64,000 nucleotides of DNA from Aliiroseovarius sp. Z3. Lineage in GTDB: Bacteria > Pseudomonadota > Alphaproteobacteria > Rhodobacterales > Rhodobacteraceae. The notes below the pieces were generated by a model. It made no database searches. It had not been told where the DNA came from and saw only the letters and a program-made list of their open reading frames with translations. Positions 47,166 through 56,960 of this stretch are shown in pieces. The position numbers were made by a program, and so were the translations under genes. The DNA lies in NCBI RefSeq assembly GCF_029105185.1, contig NZ_JAFMZK010000005.1:234321-298320 (forward strand), given 5' to 3'. Every line of letters begins with the position of its first letter. The stretch's first letter is position 1.

Positions 47166-47783
47166 TCAGGGAAGGATGACGGGTGCCGGATCGCGGGGCG
47201 GGGCGGCATCGGCGGCGCGGATGTATTGCGGGGCAGGGCGCGGGATCGGTGCTTTTCCTGCCCGCGCAAGGCGCGCAGCAGCGATACGCGCAATGGCGGG
47301 GGCAGGGTCCGCCAATGCGTCAGGTCCAACGCGCGCACCGGTGAGCGCGGCAGCTTCACGGGCGGACATCAGGCTTGGCGCTTCATCATCGCCACCGGCG
47401 CGCAGATACTGAGCATATACATGATCCCGCCGTGCGTCGATCAGCGACCAGACGGGGCGTTTGGCGTCCGCGGCCTGTGCTTCAAGCGATGATACGCCAA
47501 TCGCGGGCACCCCCAAAGACAACGCCAAACCCCGCGCCGCGGCAACGGATATGCGTATCCCGGTGAAGTTGCCAGGCCCAATCCCGACCCCGATGGCGTC
47601 AAGATCGCGCCATGATAAACCAGCGGCGCCCAGCACCTCTTCAAGCAGGGGCATCAAGCGTTCGGCCTGCCCGCGCGACATGGGTTCGAAACGTGAAACG
47701 ATGATCTTGTCACCCGACAGCAAAGCGGCCGCGCAATGCGCGGCCGAGGTGTCAAATGCTAAAATCAGTGGCTTAGGCGGCAA
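47166..47783 (-). CDS. tsaB: tRNA threonylcarbamoyladenosine biosynthesis protein TsaB
   Basis: A 205-residue HSP70/actin-fold pseudoenzyme that holds TsaD and TsaE for t6A37 modification of ANN-decoding tRNAs. Typical are ILAFDTSAAHCAAALL, GVGIGPGNFTGIRISVAAARGLALS and SLIDARRDHVYAQ. Length is slightly below E. coli (231). It overlaps the nfu gene by 11 bases and is followed by rimI at 10 bases: a translation-linked operon. Confidence 0.94.
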   Translation of the reverse strand: MPPKPLILAFDTSAAHCAAALLSGDKIIVSRFEPMSRGQAERLMPLLEEVLGAAGLSWRDLDAIGVGIGPGNFTGIRISVAAARGLALSLGVPAIGVSSLEAQAADAKRPVWSLIDARRDHVYAQYLRAGGDDEAPSLMSAREAAALTGARVGPDALADPAPAIARIAAARLARAGKAPIPRPAPQYIRAADAAPPRDPAPVILP

Positions 47784-48336
47784 CAGGGCGCACCTCGATC
47801 ACTTCGGGGATATAGTGCTTCAGCAGATTCTCGATCCCCATCTTCAGCGTCAGCGTCGATGAAGGGCAACCTGCGCAGGCACCCTGCATATGCAGGTAGA
47901 CGATGCCGCGATCAAACCCATGGAAGGTAATATCACCACCGTCTTGGGCAACCGCCGGTCGAACACGTGTGTCCAACAGCTCTTTTATCTGCTCGACGAT
48001 CTCACCATCTTCACCGTCGTGTTCGGCATGACCCGCCGAGGTGTTTGCCTCGCCGGCCATGATGGGTTGGCCCGACTGGAAATGCTCCATAATCGCGCCA
48101 AGGATGGCCGGTTTGATGTGATCCCAGTCGACCTCATCCGCCTTGGTTACGGTGACGAAATCGGCGCCAAAGAATACGCCCGTGACGCCCTGCACTTTGA
48201 AGACGCGTTCGGCCAAGGGAGAACCACCTGCCGCCTCAGCCGTCGGAAAATCAGCGGTTCCGGTGTTCAACACGGCCTGCCCGGGCAGGAATTTCAACGT
48301 GGCGGGGTTCGGTGTGGATTCGGTTTGGATGAACAT
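47773..48336 (-). CDS. NifU-family iron-sulfur carrier (NfuA/Nfu)
   Basis: A 187-residue Fe-S cluster carrier. The N-terminal Nfu_N domain (FIQTESTPNPATLKFLPG) is followed by the C-terminal NifU-like domain with the cluster-binding CAGC motif at 154-157 in GACAGCPSSTLTLK. It delivers 4Fe-4S clusters to apoproteins. This two-domain form is the usual alphaproteobacterial Nfu. First gene of the nfu-tsaB-rimI set. Confidence 0.94.
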   Translation of the reverse strand: MFIQTESTPNPATLKFLPGQAVLNTGTADFPTAEAAGGSPLAERVFKVQGVTGVFFGADFVTVTKADEVDWDHIKPAILGAIMEHFQSGQPIMAGEANTSAGHAEHDGEDGEIVEQIKELLDTRVRPAVAQDGGDITFHGFDRGIVYLHMQGACAGCPSSTLTLKMGIENLLKHYIPEVIEVRPVAA

Positions 48337-48404
48337 GTTGGCGCACCTTTTTTATCAGGATTGATATGGGCCTCAGACAAGGCAGAGTCAAGGTTGCAGG
48401 GCCG

Positions 48405-48860
48405 TCAGGTGATCTCTTCCAGTCGATCCTTGGACATTTCACCCGGCACGATGGTCATGGGCACCGGAAGTGTCGCCGAGGCTCGCATCATCTGGTTGAT
48501 GATCGGGCCGGGGCCGTTCTTTTCAGACCCGGCCCCCAGAACAAGCACCCCGATATCGGGGTTGTCGTTGATCTGGGCGATGATTTCGGGCACCGCTTCA
48601 CCTTCGCGGATGACCAGTTCAGGGTCCACGCCTTGCCGGTCGCGCATCCACTTGGCGAACACTTCGAAATGCACGGTGATACGTTCGCGCGCCTCTTCCC
48701 GCATGATGTTGCCAACCCCGATCCAGTGGTTGAATTCGTCCGGCGCGATGATCGAAAGAACCTGCACACCGGCACCGGTCTTGGCGGCTCGCATGGCGGC
48801 AAAACGCATCGCGTTCAGGCATTCGCGGCTGTCATCCAGGATCACAAGGAACTTGCGCAT
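48405..48860 (-). CDS. Universal stress protein (UspA family)
   Basis: A 151-residue single Usp domain. It has the N-terminal FLVILDDSRECLNAMRFAA and the ATP-binding type G-x2-G-x9-G-(S) region (GAGSEKNGPGPIINQMMR), slightly altered from the canonical GSHGxxG. Nucleotide binding is possible. Alone on its strand between the nfu set and the AbrB-like gene. Confidence 0.88.
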   Translation of the reverse strand: MRKFLVILDDSRECLNAMRFAAMRAAKTGAGVQVLSIIAPDEFNHWIGVGNIMREEARERITVHFEVFAKWMRDRQGVDPELVIREGEAVPEIIAQINDNPDIGVLVLGAGSEKNGPGPIINQMMRASATLPVPMTIVPGEMSKDRLEEIT

Positions 48861-48918
48861 ATTGGTCCTCCCAAAACGGGGTCAGTCTGCATGAGGGGCA
48901 GGGTGCTGTCCACGGTTT

Positions 48919-49953
48919 TCAACGCACGGCCCGCCGTGCAATGCGGGTGGCGTAGGTGGTGATCAGGATCGCCAGCAAGACCAGCCGCCCGACATGCGCT
49001 GCCGCAACGAAACTGGGATCCGCGCCCATCGCCACGCCCACCACGATCATGGTTTCAAGCCCGCCTGGTGCAAACCCGATCAGCATGTCCAGCGTGGGCA
49101 AGCCCGACAGGATCGCCGTCGGAACAGCGACCGCGGCAGCCAAAGAGGCCGTGAGCAGGACCACGACCGCCGCCGCCGCCATGTTGTGTTTCAAATCCCG
49201 CCATGTCACGCCCGAGAACCGCGTGCCAATCAGACACCCCATCATCACCAGCACCACTTGGCTGACCCAGGGTGGCAAGTTGCCATCGACCGCCCCGGTC
49301 AGATGAAACCCGGCCGCGGCAATCATCGCCGCCAGCAAGAGGGGGGCAGGCAAGCGAAATTTGATCAGGACCGGCGTCAAAGCCAGTGCCACCAACAGCT
49401 CTGCCCCGATCATCAGCCAGGGCGCGGTTGCTCGTCCTACCGGCAGGCCGGGTCCAAGCTCGATCCCGGACAGGCGGGCGGCAATTGGGACAAACAGGCT
49501 GAGCGCCAGAACGCGGAACGACGCCAGGATGGCTGGTCGGGCGACGGGGATGCCAAGGCTGTCGGAAAGAGACACAACAAGGCTCAAATGTCCCGGCGCG
49601 GCGGACAGGAAGGCTTCGTCGCGGTCAAATTCCATGCTGCGGGTCAGCACCCAGCGTCCGATATAGGGGGTCGCGATGGTCAGCGCGGCCAGCATGGTGA
49701 AGGCTATCGGCCATCGGATCACGGCTTCAACACTCGTCGGTGTCACCATCGAACCGACAGTGATCCCGACCAGGATGAAAATCACGTTGCGCAACGGTGG
49801 CGCAATATCGGTGTCCATGCCGCGCAGGCTGGCAAACGCCACCACGAGCGCAGGACCAAGCAGGAATCCCATGGGCATATTGATCGCCCATCCCGCCGCT
49901 GCGCCAAGTGACCCGACACAAAGTGTCAGGATCGTTCGCAGCGGCTCAGCCAT
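48919..49953 (-). CDS. AbrB-family membrane transporter
   Basis: A 344-residue polytopic protein of the AbrB duplication family (not the DNA-binding AbrB). Two related halves carry GFLLGPALVVAF and GFAPGGLETMIVVG segments with an APGHLS motif between. About nine to ten helices. E. coli AbrB was once linked to ammonia monooxygenase regulation; a transport substrate is not established. Its 5' end overlaps the aminotransferase gene by 8 bases, so the two are coupled. Confidence 0.83.
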   Translation of the reverse strand: MAEPLRTILTLCVGSLGAAAGWAINMPMGFLLGPALVVAFASLRGMDTDIAPPLRNVIFILVGITVGSMVTPTSVEAVIRWPIAFTMLAALTIATPYIGRWVLTRSMEFDRDEAFLSAAPGHLSLVVSLSDSLGIPVARPAILASFRVLALSLFVPIAARLSGIELGPGLPVGRATAPWLMIGAELLVALALTPVLIKFRLPAPLLLAAMIAAAGFHLTGAVDGNLPPWVSQVVLVMMGCLIGTRFSGVTWRDLKHNMAAAAVVVLLTASLAAAVAVPTAILSGLPTLDMLIGFAPGGLETMIVVGVAMGADPSFVAAAHVGRLVLLAILITTYATRIARRAVR

Positions 49954-50809
49954 CAGAATGCGCCCAATCCCAATAAAGTTCGCGCACCCGGCGTGTCATC
50001 GGACCGGAATTGTACATTGTGCCGTCAAATTCACTGACTGGTGTGACTTTCATCATGTTTCCTGACAGAAACACCTCGTCCGCCTTGTGAAAATCGTCGA
50101 AGGTCAGAACCGTTTCATGTACCTTGATCCCGTCGGCGCGCATGTTGGTGATGTGGCGCGCACGGGTGATCCCGGCCAGAAAGCAGCCGTTGGCTATCGG
50201 CGTAAACACTTCGCCGTCACGGACCATGAATACATTGGCAGACGAGGTCTCTGCCACGTTGCCAAGGGCATCCGCAACCAGCGCGTTGCCATACCCTTTG
50301 GCGCGCGCCTCGGCCAGCATCCGCGCGTTGTTGGGATAGAGGCACCCCGCTTTTGCATTCACCACGGCATCTTCCATGACCGGGCGGCGAAAGCGGGTGG
50401 TGGTCAGGGTGGTCGACGCCGTTTCAGGTGCCATCGGTATCTCTTCCAGAGAGATGGCAAAACCCGTGGCGCCTTTTTTCGGCACGATACCCAGATCACC
50501 ACCCTCCAGCGCCCAATACATCGGGCGAATGTAAACGGCAGCGTCCTTGGGATAGGTGGCCAGACCTTCTTTCACGATTTCGACCATATCGGCGGTGTTG
50601 ATGGTCGGGGTGATCATCAACGCTTCGGCTGACCGATTGACCCGCGCGCAGTGGGGTTCAATGTCCGGGTGAACACCTTCGAAATACCGCGCCCCATCAA
50701 ATACGGTTGTGCCCAGCCACGACCCGTGATCCGCAGCGTTCATCACAGGAATGTCGCCCTTGTGCCACGTGCCGTTGAAATAGGTGCGGATGTTTGTGCC
50801 GGTAGCCAT
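49946..50809 (-). CDS. Branched-chain amino acid aminotransferase (class IV)
   Basis: A 287-residue fold-type IV aminotransferase transferring amino groups between branched-chain amino acids and 2-oxoglutarate. The PLP lysine is in VVNAKAGCLYPNN (Lys153); Glu187 in NVAETSSANVF contacts the pyridine nitrogen. An AAGGAGG site before ATG at 50809 sets the start. Class IV also includes D-amino-acid transaminases and aminodeoxychorismate lyase; size and motifs favour the BCAT group but do not exclude related specificities. Confidence 0.88.
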   Translation of the reverse strand: MATGTNIRTYFNGTWHKGDIPVMNAADHGSWLGTTVFDGARYFEGVHPDIEPHCARVNRSAEALMITPTINTADMVEIVKEGLATYPKDAAVYIRPMYWALEGGDLGIVPKKGATGFAISLEEIPMAPETASTTLTTTRFRRPVMEDAVVNAKAGCLYPNNARMLAEARAKGYGNALVADALGNVAETSSANVFMVRDGEVFTPIANGCFLAGITRARHITNMRADGIKVHETVLTFDDFHKADEVFLSGNMMKVTPVSEFDGTMYNSGPMTRRVRELYWDWAHSDG

Positions 50810-50895
50810 CGAAGCCTCCTTGAAGCTGGGGCCGAGATTAGCAGGCAAAGGTCAGGTGTCCAGACCCATTGCGAATGCACGGAACAGGAAAGGAC

Positions 50896-50927
50896 GCCCC
50901 CGGCAGCTGGGGTTTGCTGCCAGGGGC
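50896..50927 (-). terminator. Hairpin downstream of the DUF1489 gene
   Basis: Near-perfect 12-bp inverted repeat GCCCCCGGCAGC/GCTGCCAGGGGC (50896-50907 and 50916-50927; one mismatch) with an 8-base loop, between the DUF1489 and aminotransferase genes. Read on the minus strand it is followed by a weak pyrimidine run. The remaining 150 or so bases of this gap show nothing else. Confidence 0.5.
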
Positions 50928-51075
50928 GGGCGCATGCGGAAAGTTGGGACGGGCACACGCAATGTGCGATTTGATCTGTCCGGGCGGGCCACCGGCCAAA
51001 CCGGGAATCGGGCACAGGTCAGATTATCGATCAGAATAGAAACCGTTTTGTGACACTGGATGGTGCCATTGGCGG

Positions 51076-51513
51076 CTAGCGTATGCCGATATCTGCCAGC
51101 GCGGCGGCAAGGTCATTGGGAAGGGGCGTGTCATCGGTATCGGTTCGCGTTGTCGACAAATCGCGCGGAGCGTCCGCAGGCGTCAGATATCGCCACCCCT
51201 GGAAAGCACGGCGTGGTTGGCTTTCGGTACGGACGACCTGCGGATCTAGGACGATGCCGCAGCGGCGTATCCCGTCGTCGCCGATCACCTCTTCCAAACG
51301 AACGATGCGTTGGCGGGCAAGGACAAGCCCTTTGAAAACCCAATACAAAGAGCCACCTGCCAGGAGTTCTTCGTCGCGTTTCGGCCACATGCGCGTGACA
51401 TGACGAGGATTGGCCTGCCCGCCTTGTGCCATGCGGGCCGCTTGCCAGGTTTCAAGGTCTTCCACCCTCTCGGCGCCAACGCATAGTTTTACCAGATTTA
51501 TGGTTCCGGTCAC
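51076..51513 (-). CDS. DUF1489 protein
   Basis: A 145-residue cytoplasmic protein of the alphaproteobacterial DUF1489 family, beginning INLVKLCVGAERVEDLE and containing HVTRMWPKRDEELLAGGSLYWV and GWRYLTPADAPRDL. No function is known. It is divergent from nrdJ across 126 bases. Confidence 0.85.
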   Translation of the reverse strand: MTGTINLVKLCVGAERVEDLETWQAARMAQGGQANPRHVTRMWPKRDEELLAGGSLYWVFKGLVLARQRIVRLEEVIGDDGIRRCGIVLDPQVVRTESQPRRAFQGWRYLTPADAPRDLSTTRTDTDDTPLPNDLAAALADIGIR

Positions 51514-51639
51514 AAAGTCGCCCCCAGATATTGTGTTTGGCTTGCCACTTTACGCCGAATCTCGTCCATTGGCAATTGACCTGACCCCGCTGCCGGCTCT
51601 ATTCTGGAAAGCCTTCCAACCCGCATAGGAATCGCCTGC

Positions 51640-53895
51640 ATGAGCCGTTTTGCTGCCCCCATCGCCGAACAAATCTGGGATATGAAATACCGGCTGAAGC
51701 ATGCCGATGGAACAGCCGAGGACAAATCTGTTGAAGACACATGGCGCCGCATCGCGCGTGCCCTGTCGGAAGCTGAGCCCGCCCAGGAAGATGCGTTTTA
51801 CGGCGCTTTGGAAGATTTCAAGTTTCTGCCTGCGGGCAGGATCACGGCAGGGGCTGGCACCGGGCGGTCGGTGACGCTTTTCAACTGTTTTGTCATGGGC
51901 ACAATCCCCGACAGTATGGGCGGTATTTTCGACATGCTGAAAGAGGCCGCGCTGACCATGCAGCAGGGCGGTGGAATCGGTTATGATTTCTCGACCATTC
52001 GCCCGCGCGGCGCGGATGTGAAAGGGGTGGCGGCTGATGCCTCCGGGCCGCTCAGCTTCATGGATGTGTGGGATGCGATGTGCCGCACGATCATGTCGGC
52101 AGGTTCGCGTCGCGGGGCCATGATGGCGACCATGCGGTGCGACCATCCGGACATTGAAGACTTTATTACAGCCAAATCCGACGCAGCCCGTCTGCGCATG
52201 TTCAATATGTCGGTTCTTGTCACGGATGATTTCATGCAGGCGGTGAAGGATGATGCCAGCTGGGATCTGAAGTTCGAAGGCACCATCTATCACACGGTTG
52301 AAGCCCGTGATCTGTGGAACAAGATCATGAAGGCGACCTATGGCTATGCCGAGCCAGGGGTGATCTTCATCGACCGGATCAACCAGATGAACAATCTGGC
52401 GTATTGCGAAACCATTGCGGCCACCAACCCCTGTGGTGAACAACCGCTGCCGCCTTACGGCGCTTGTCTGTTGGGGTCGATCAACCTTGCGCGTCTTGTT
52501 GCGGAACCGTTTGAAGCCACCGCACATCTGGATGGCGACGCGCTGACCGAACTGGTCGCAACCGCCGTGCGCATGATGGACAACGTGGTTGATGCCAGCC
52601 GCTTCCCACTGGAGGCACAGCGACAGGAGGCGCAAGCCAAGCGCCGTATCGGACTTGGCGTCACGGGGCTTGCCGACGCGCTTCTGATGTTGGGCCTGCG
52701 TTATGGTTCGGACGAGGCCGCAACGCAGACCGAAGCATGGATGAAGCAAATCGCAAGGGCGTCTTATCTTGCGTCGGTGGACCTGGCGAAAGAGAAGGGG
52801 GCGTTTCCCCTGTTTGATGCAGAGAAGTTCCTGGCGTCCGGGTCGCTCAAGCACATGGACAAGGACGTACGCGACGCGATCCGTGAACATGGCATCCGCA
52901 ATGCGCTGCTGACCTCCATCGCGCCGACGGGCACAATCAGCCTTTACGCAGGTAACGTGTCGTCGGGCATCGAGCCGGTCTTTGCCTACGCTTACACCCG
53001 CAAGGTGCTGCAAAAAGACGGAACCCGCACGGAAGAAGAGGTTGTCGATTATGCCGTGCAGATGTGGCGCGATAAGTTTGGCGACAAGGAGCTGCCGGAT
53101 TACTTTGTAAACGCCCAAACGCTTGAACCGCTGGCGCATGTGAAGATGCAGGCGGCTGCGCAGAAATGGATCGACAGTTCGATTTCCAAAACCATCAACT
53201 GCCCGGAAGACATCAGTTTCGAGGCGTTCAAGGACGTTTATATGGAGGCGTGGGACAGCGGTTGCAAAGGCTGCACGACCTATCGTCCCAATGACGTGAC
53301 GGGATCGGTTTTGTCCGTGTCCACAGACAGCGAGAAAGTGCCCGAGGCCGACAGCGGCGCGGATGTTGTCTATATCTCGGAGCCATTGGATCGCCCGCAA
53401 TCGCTTGAAGGGCATACCTATAAGGTCAAATGGCCCGACAGCGAACACGCGATCTATATTACCGTGAATGATCTGGTGCTGAATGGCCACCGCCGCCCGT
53501 TCGAGGTGTTCATCAACTCGAAGAACATGGAGCACTTCGCCTGGACCGTGGCGCTGACCCGCATGATCTCGGCCGTGTTCCGGCGTGGGGGGGATGTGAG
53601 TTTCGTGGTTGAAGAGCTGAAAGCGGTCTTCGACCCGCGCGGTGGGGCATGGATGGAGGGGAAATATATCCCGTCGATCCTTGCAGCCATTGGCGGGGTG
53701 ATTGAACGTCATATGGTGGCGACAGGGTTCCTTGAAGGCGAAGGGATGGGCTTGAAATCCGATCCGCAGGCCGAAGTGGTCAACCTTGGTAATGCTCCGC
53801 GCGGCCCCGCCTGTCCAAGCTGCGGGCAGTATGACATGCGGATGATCGAAGGCTGCATGACATGTGCGTCCTGCGGGCATTCCAAATGTGGATGA
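51640..53895 (+). CDS. nrdJ: Class II ribonucleotide reductase (adenosylcobalamin-dependent)
   Basis: A 751-residue reductase making deoxyribonucleotides with a cobalamin-derived radical, so it works with or without oxygen. The active-site elements are the LFNCFVMG segment and NPCGEQPLPPYGACLLGSINL near residues 261-281. The C-terminal zinc-ribbon-like tail (CPSCGQYDM through CASCGHSKCG) includes the Cys pair that re-reduces the active site. No NrdB-like subunit lies nearby. It shares its cofactor demand with ecm. ATG at 51640 fits the family; no B12 riboswitch is seen in the short 126-base upstream gap. Confidence 0.95.
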   Translation: MSRFAAPIAEQIWDMKYRLKHADGTAEDKSVEDTWRRIARALSEAEPAQEDAFYGALEDFKFLPAGRITAGAGTGRSVTLFNCFVMGTIPDSMGGIFDMLKEAALTMQQGGGIGYDFSTIRPRGADVKGVAADASGPLSFMDVWDAMCRTIMSAGSRRGAMMATMRCDHPDIEDFITAKSDAARLRMFNMSVLVTDDFMQAVKDDASWDLKFEGTIYHTVEARDLWNKIMKATYGYAEPGVIFIDRINQMNNLAYCETIAATNPCGEQPLPPYGACLLGSINLARLVAEPFEATAHLDGDALTELVATAVRMMDNVVDASRFPLEAQRQEAQAKRRIGLGVTGLADALLMLGLRYGSDEAATQTEAWMKQIARASYLASVDLAKEKGAFPLFDAEKFLASGSLKHMDKDVRDAIREHGIRNALLTSIAPTGTISLYAGNVSSGIEPVFAYAYTRKVLQKDGTRTEEEVVDYAVQMWRDKFGDKELPDYFVNAQTLEPLAHVKMQAAAQKWIDSSISKTINCPEDISFEAFKDVYMEAWDSGCKGCTTYRPNDVTGSVLSVSTDSEKVPEADSGADVVYISEPLDRPQSLEGHTYKVKWPDSEHAIYITVNDLVLNGHRRPFEVFINSKNMEHFAWTVALTRMISAVFRRGGDVSFVVEELKAVFDPRGGAWMEGKYIPSILAAIGGVIERHMVATGFLEGEGMGLKSDPQAEVVNLGNAPRGPACPSCGQYDMRMIEGCMTCASCGHSKCG

Positions 53896-53935
53896 TCTGA
53901 GAGGGGGGCGACTTTGGGGTCGTCGCTAACGCGCT

Positions 53936-54619
53936 CTAACCGTCGTCGCGCGCGTAATCGCGCAATTGTTGGACATCGCTGATAATCGCACTGCTTTTGT
54001 TGATCCGAACACCATAGGTGCCCAGCCGCGAGAACGCGCGTGACAGACTTTCGGGCTTCATGCCCAGACGCCCTGCGATCAACACCTTGTCATAGGGCAG
54101 TTTGATGGCACATTCGTCTGGCGTGCCCTCGCACAACGCCAAAAGAAACTCGGCAACCCGCTGCGGGGCAGTCTTGGCTTTCAGCTGTTCAAGCTGTTTC
54201 ACCAGGCCATGTAGATGGGTGAAGGTGGACGACAGGATTGAAAGCGCGACCTCGGGGTCCTGTTTCACCAGTTGCACCATGACGTTGGTCGGAATGTGCA
54301 TCACTTCGCAGTTGGTTGCCGCTTCGCCAGACACAGGATAGGGCAGCTTTCGCAGGGCGACCGCTTCGCCGAAACTCTCACCACGGGTAAACACACTCAC
54401 CACAGCTTCGGTTCCGCCGCGCGTCATACGATAAAGTTTGACCCAGCCATCCAGCACGATGTGGATCGCATCGGCGGGATCCTCTTGCATGAACAATGTT
54501 TCACCGCGTTCATAATGTCGCCAGGTGGCCTGTGCCAAGATCGCGTCCACATGCACATCGGGCAAGGCGCGCATGAAAAGCGAATTGCGCGCAATCGTCT
54601 TATACACTTCCAGTGGCAC
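53936..54619 (-). CDS. Crp/Fnr-family transcription regulator
   Basis: A 227-residue regulator with an N-terminal cyclic-nucleotide-type beta roll (RGETLFMQEDPADAIHIVLDG) and a C-terminal HTH (LIAGRLGMKPESLSRAFSRLGTYGV). The N-terminus has no cysteine cluster, so it is not an oxygen-sensing FNR; its type resembles Dnr/NnrR-like or heme/nitric-oxide-responsive members. I chose the GTG at 54619 after a GGGGA site; ATG at 54661 and TTG at 54670 are alternatives. It faces the end of nrdJ. Ligand and targets unknown. Confidence 0.85.
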   Translation of the reverse strand: MPLEVYKTIARNSLFMRALPDVHVDAILAQATWRHYERGETLFMQEDPADAIHIVLDGWVKLYRMTRGGTEAVVSVFTRGESFGEAVALRKLPYPVSGEAATNCEVMHIPTNVMVQLVKQDPEVALSILSSTFTHLHGLVKQLEQLKAKTAPQRVAEFLLALCEGTPDECAIKLPYDKVLIAGRLGMKPESLSRAFSRLGTYGVRINKSSAIISDVQQLRDYARDDG

Positions 54620-54736
54620 TGTCTTTCCCCTGTAAACGGCACCGTGCAAGCAGCGCGTCATCCTGTTCAAGCACTGTTTCTATCTGCGCAGCCCATCGGC
54701 GTCCACCGTCTGAATGCGCGTGTTCCGACGAGCCAT

Positions 54737-56617
54737 TCATTCGGTGCTCTTGGTCGCGCTCGCAACGCGCCCGGCCAATTGTTCTTCCCAGACCTTCATC
54801 ATCTCGTCTACCCGCTGCATGTAGGCTTCATTTTCAAAGGCTGGCGTGTCGATGTCGTGCAGCTGTGCAAGGTCCAGCATGACCTCGCGGTCCGAGCTGT
54901 CGAACTCTGCGACCATTCGCTCAGCCGTGGCACGACTGTGCCCCAGGGCTTCAAAAGCCGATCGGGTCATGCGAAGCGAACTGTCATAGACCTCTCGAAT
55001 GACGTCGCGGCAGCCAACGGACCACAGATCGTAGACATGGTTTCGATCAATCGCGCGGGCGATGACGTGCACATCCGGGAAATGGGCGCAGACATAGCGG
55101 GTCAGCTCGGTTATCGACTCCTTGTCATCCATTGCGACGACAAGAACTTTGGCATCCTCGATCCCGGCGGCATGCAGCATATCCGGGCGTGTCGCATCGC
55201 CGAAATGCACGCTGATCCCGAACCGGCGCAGCATTTCCAGTTGCTCGGATGAATAATCCAGAACAGTCGTATCATACCCGGCAGCTCGTAAACCCCGGTT
55301 TACGATGCCGCCAAACCGGCCATGGCCCGCAATGATGATCTCAGCCGGTGTTTCAATCGTGTCAGCCTCGCGGGTGTCGTCGCTGGAATACCGTGGTGCG
55401 ATGACGCGGTCATACAGAATGAACAGCGCCGGCGTCAGCAGCATTGACAGGGCCACCACCAACAACAGAAGATCGGCGATGTCTTTGGGAATGACCGCAT
55501 TGGCAACAGTGAAGGTTAACAGAACAAAGCCAAATTCACCGGCTTGCGCGAGTCCCAGCCCGAACAGCCATTTGTCGCCACCCGTCAGGTGAAAGGCGCG
55601 CCCCAATGCCAGAAGAACTGCGGATTTTAGCACAATCAGCCCGATCGTCAGGCTCAGCACCAAGGCGAAGTTGTTGCCCAACAGAGCAAAATCAATACTG
55701 GCCCCGACCGTGATGAAGAAGACACCGAGGAAGATCCCTTTGAAGGGGTCAATATCGCTTTCCAACTCATGCCGATATGCACTGCCCCCCATAACCACAC
55801 CGGCCAGGAATGTGCCTAATGCCGGTGACAATCCGACGACGGTCATCAGCAATGCGATACCAAGGACCATCATCAACGCCGCCGTGACAAAAAGCTCGCG
55901 CAATCTGGCCCGTGCCACGAACCGAAAAATCGGCGTGGTCAAATAGGTGCCGATAAAGATTACAGCCGCAATGGCCGCAAGTGTGACCAGCGCGGTTTGC
56001 CAGCCGTTCAGACCGTCAACCAGGCTGAGGTTCAAATGGGATGCGCCAGAGCCGTGATCGCCAGCATCAGCGGCGCCATGCGACATAGTCTCGGCCAGTT
56101 CCGGCATGGCGAGCAGGGGGATCAATGCCAACATCGGAATAACCGCGATGTCCTGCATCAACAGGACCGAGAAACTCGCCTGTCCCCCATCAGATCGCAG
56201 AAGACCCTTTTCGCGCAGCGTTTGGTTCACGATTGCCGTCGATGACAGGGCAAAGACCAACCCAATCGCCAATCCAACAGTCGTGGGCAGGCCAAATGCC
56301 ATGGCGATCAGCATGACAAGAACTGTCGTGACAGCCACTTGCAAACCGCCCAGTACGAAAATACGGGATCGCATGTTCCAAAGCGCACGCGGGTTCATTT
56401 CGAGCCCGACAATAAACAGCATCATCACAACCCCGAATTCCGAGAAATGCTGAAGCGCCACGACGTCAGCCCCCATCCAGTGCAGGAAGGGGCTGATGAC
56501 AATACCGGCCAGCAGATATCCCAGAACTGACCCAAGCCCGAGCCGCGAAGCGATCGGCACCGCCAAAACACCAGCCAGAAACAGCGTGAAGGTGATCAAC
56601 ATGAATTCGGCGGTCAT
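54737..56617 (-). CDS. KefB-type potassium/proton antiporter (CPA2 family)
   Basis: A 626-residue inner-membrane protein: a sodium/hydrogen exchanger-type domain of about twelve helices (residues 1-390), then a cytoplasmic RCK/TrkA-N domain (EIIIAGHGRFGGIVNRGLRA). The domain order matches KefB/KefC-type glutathione-gated potassium efflux systems; no KefF/KefG partner gene is near. It would protect against electrophiles or adjust pH. Transcribed alone towards the Crp/Fnr gene. Confidence 0.92.
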   Translation of the reverse strand: MTAEFMLITFTLFLAGVLAVPIASRLGLGSVLGYLLAGIVISPFLHWMGADVVALQHFSEFGVVMMLFIVGLEMNPRALWNMRSRIFVLGGLQVAVTTVLVMLIAMAFGLPTTVGLAIGLVFALSSTAIVNQTLREKGLLRSDGGQASFSVLLMQDIAVIPMLALIPLLAMPELAETMSHGAADAGDHGSGASHLNLSLVDGLNGWQTALVTLAAIAAVIFIGTYLTTPIFRFVARARLRELFVTAALMMVLGIALLMTVVGLSPALGTFLAGVVMGGSAYRHELESDIDPFKGIFLGVFFITVGASIDFALLGNNFALVLSLTIGLIVLKSAVLLALGRAFHLTGGDKWLFGLGLAQAGEFGFVLLTFTVANAVIPKDIADLLLLVVALSMLLTPALFILYDRVIAPRYSSDDTREADTIETPAEIIIAGHGRFGGIVNRGLRAAGYDTTVLDYSSEQLEMLRRFGISVHFGDATRPDMLHAAGIEDAKVLVVAMDDKESITELTRYVCAHFPDVHVIARAIDRNHVYDLWSVGCRDVIREVYDSSLRMTRSAFEALGHSRATAERMVAEFDSSDREVMLDLAQLHDIDTPAFENEAYMQRVDEMMKVWEEQLAGRVASATKSTE

Positions 56618-56960
56618 AGGGCATCCTTTCGGGGTGGTCTTAGCTCAGCGCCACCTCAGTTCACACAACATGATCCTATTAACATGTTCATCTATCACTC
56701 AAGCGTTTGTGCCGGGCCGGGTCAAGCGGTGGGGATCCTGAACCTGTTGCCAGAGCGATTGGAAAACACATAGGCACCAAACACCGGTTAAATTACTTGC
56801 TCAGCAATCGTCTGAGCGCTCTCACGATTTCTGTTTCATGCCGGATTGACTGAGCGCAGTTCTTGCCTTCCACGGTTTCCATTCCAGCCCTGTGAACTTT
56901 TTTTCCGGAACGGAAGTTTCACCTTGTCTTCCCCACGTTCGCTTGGCTATACGCGTCGAC
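56618..56960. other. 343-base intergenic stretch upstream of tRNA-Ser
   Basis: No gene seen. Contents are a 6-bp inverted repeat AACATG/CATGTT with a 10-base centre (56667-56672, 56683-56688), near the kefB promoter, and a T-run followed by TTCCGGAA at about 56898-56911. A promoter for tRNA-Ser lies at its right end (listed separately). Confidence 0.4.
56924..56953 (+). promoter_or_regulatory. Predicted sigma-70-type promoter of tRNA-Ser
   Basis: TTGTCT at 56924-56929 and TATACG at 56948-56953 with an 18-base spacer. The start of tRNA-Ser follows 8 bases later. The match is moderate but the spacing suits a stable-RNA promoter. Confidence 0.4.

Noticed and set aside
51514..51639. B12 riboswitch before nrdJ
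   Set aside because: The 126-base gap is too short and lacks the conserved B12 box and surrounding hairpins, so I do not call one.
51550..53880. A 776-codon open frame on the minus strand opposite nrdJ
   Set aside because: It is a mirror of the strongly biased codons of nrdJ. Its translation is rich in His, Arg and Phe and lacks any family pattern, while nrdJ has complete active-site motifs. No ribosome site and no homologous region seen.
56618..56960. A transposon or insertion sequence next to tRNA-Ser
   Set aside because: No transposase frame and no terminal inverted repeat pair; only short symmetric elements are seen.
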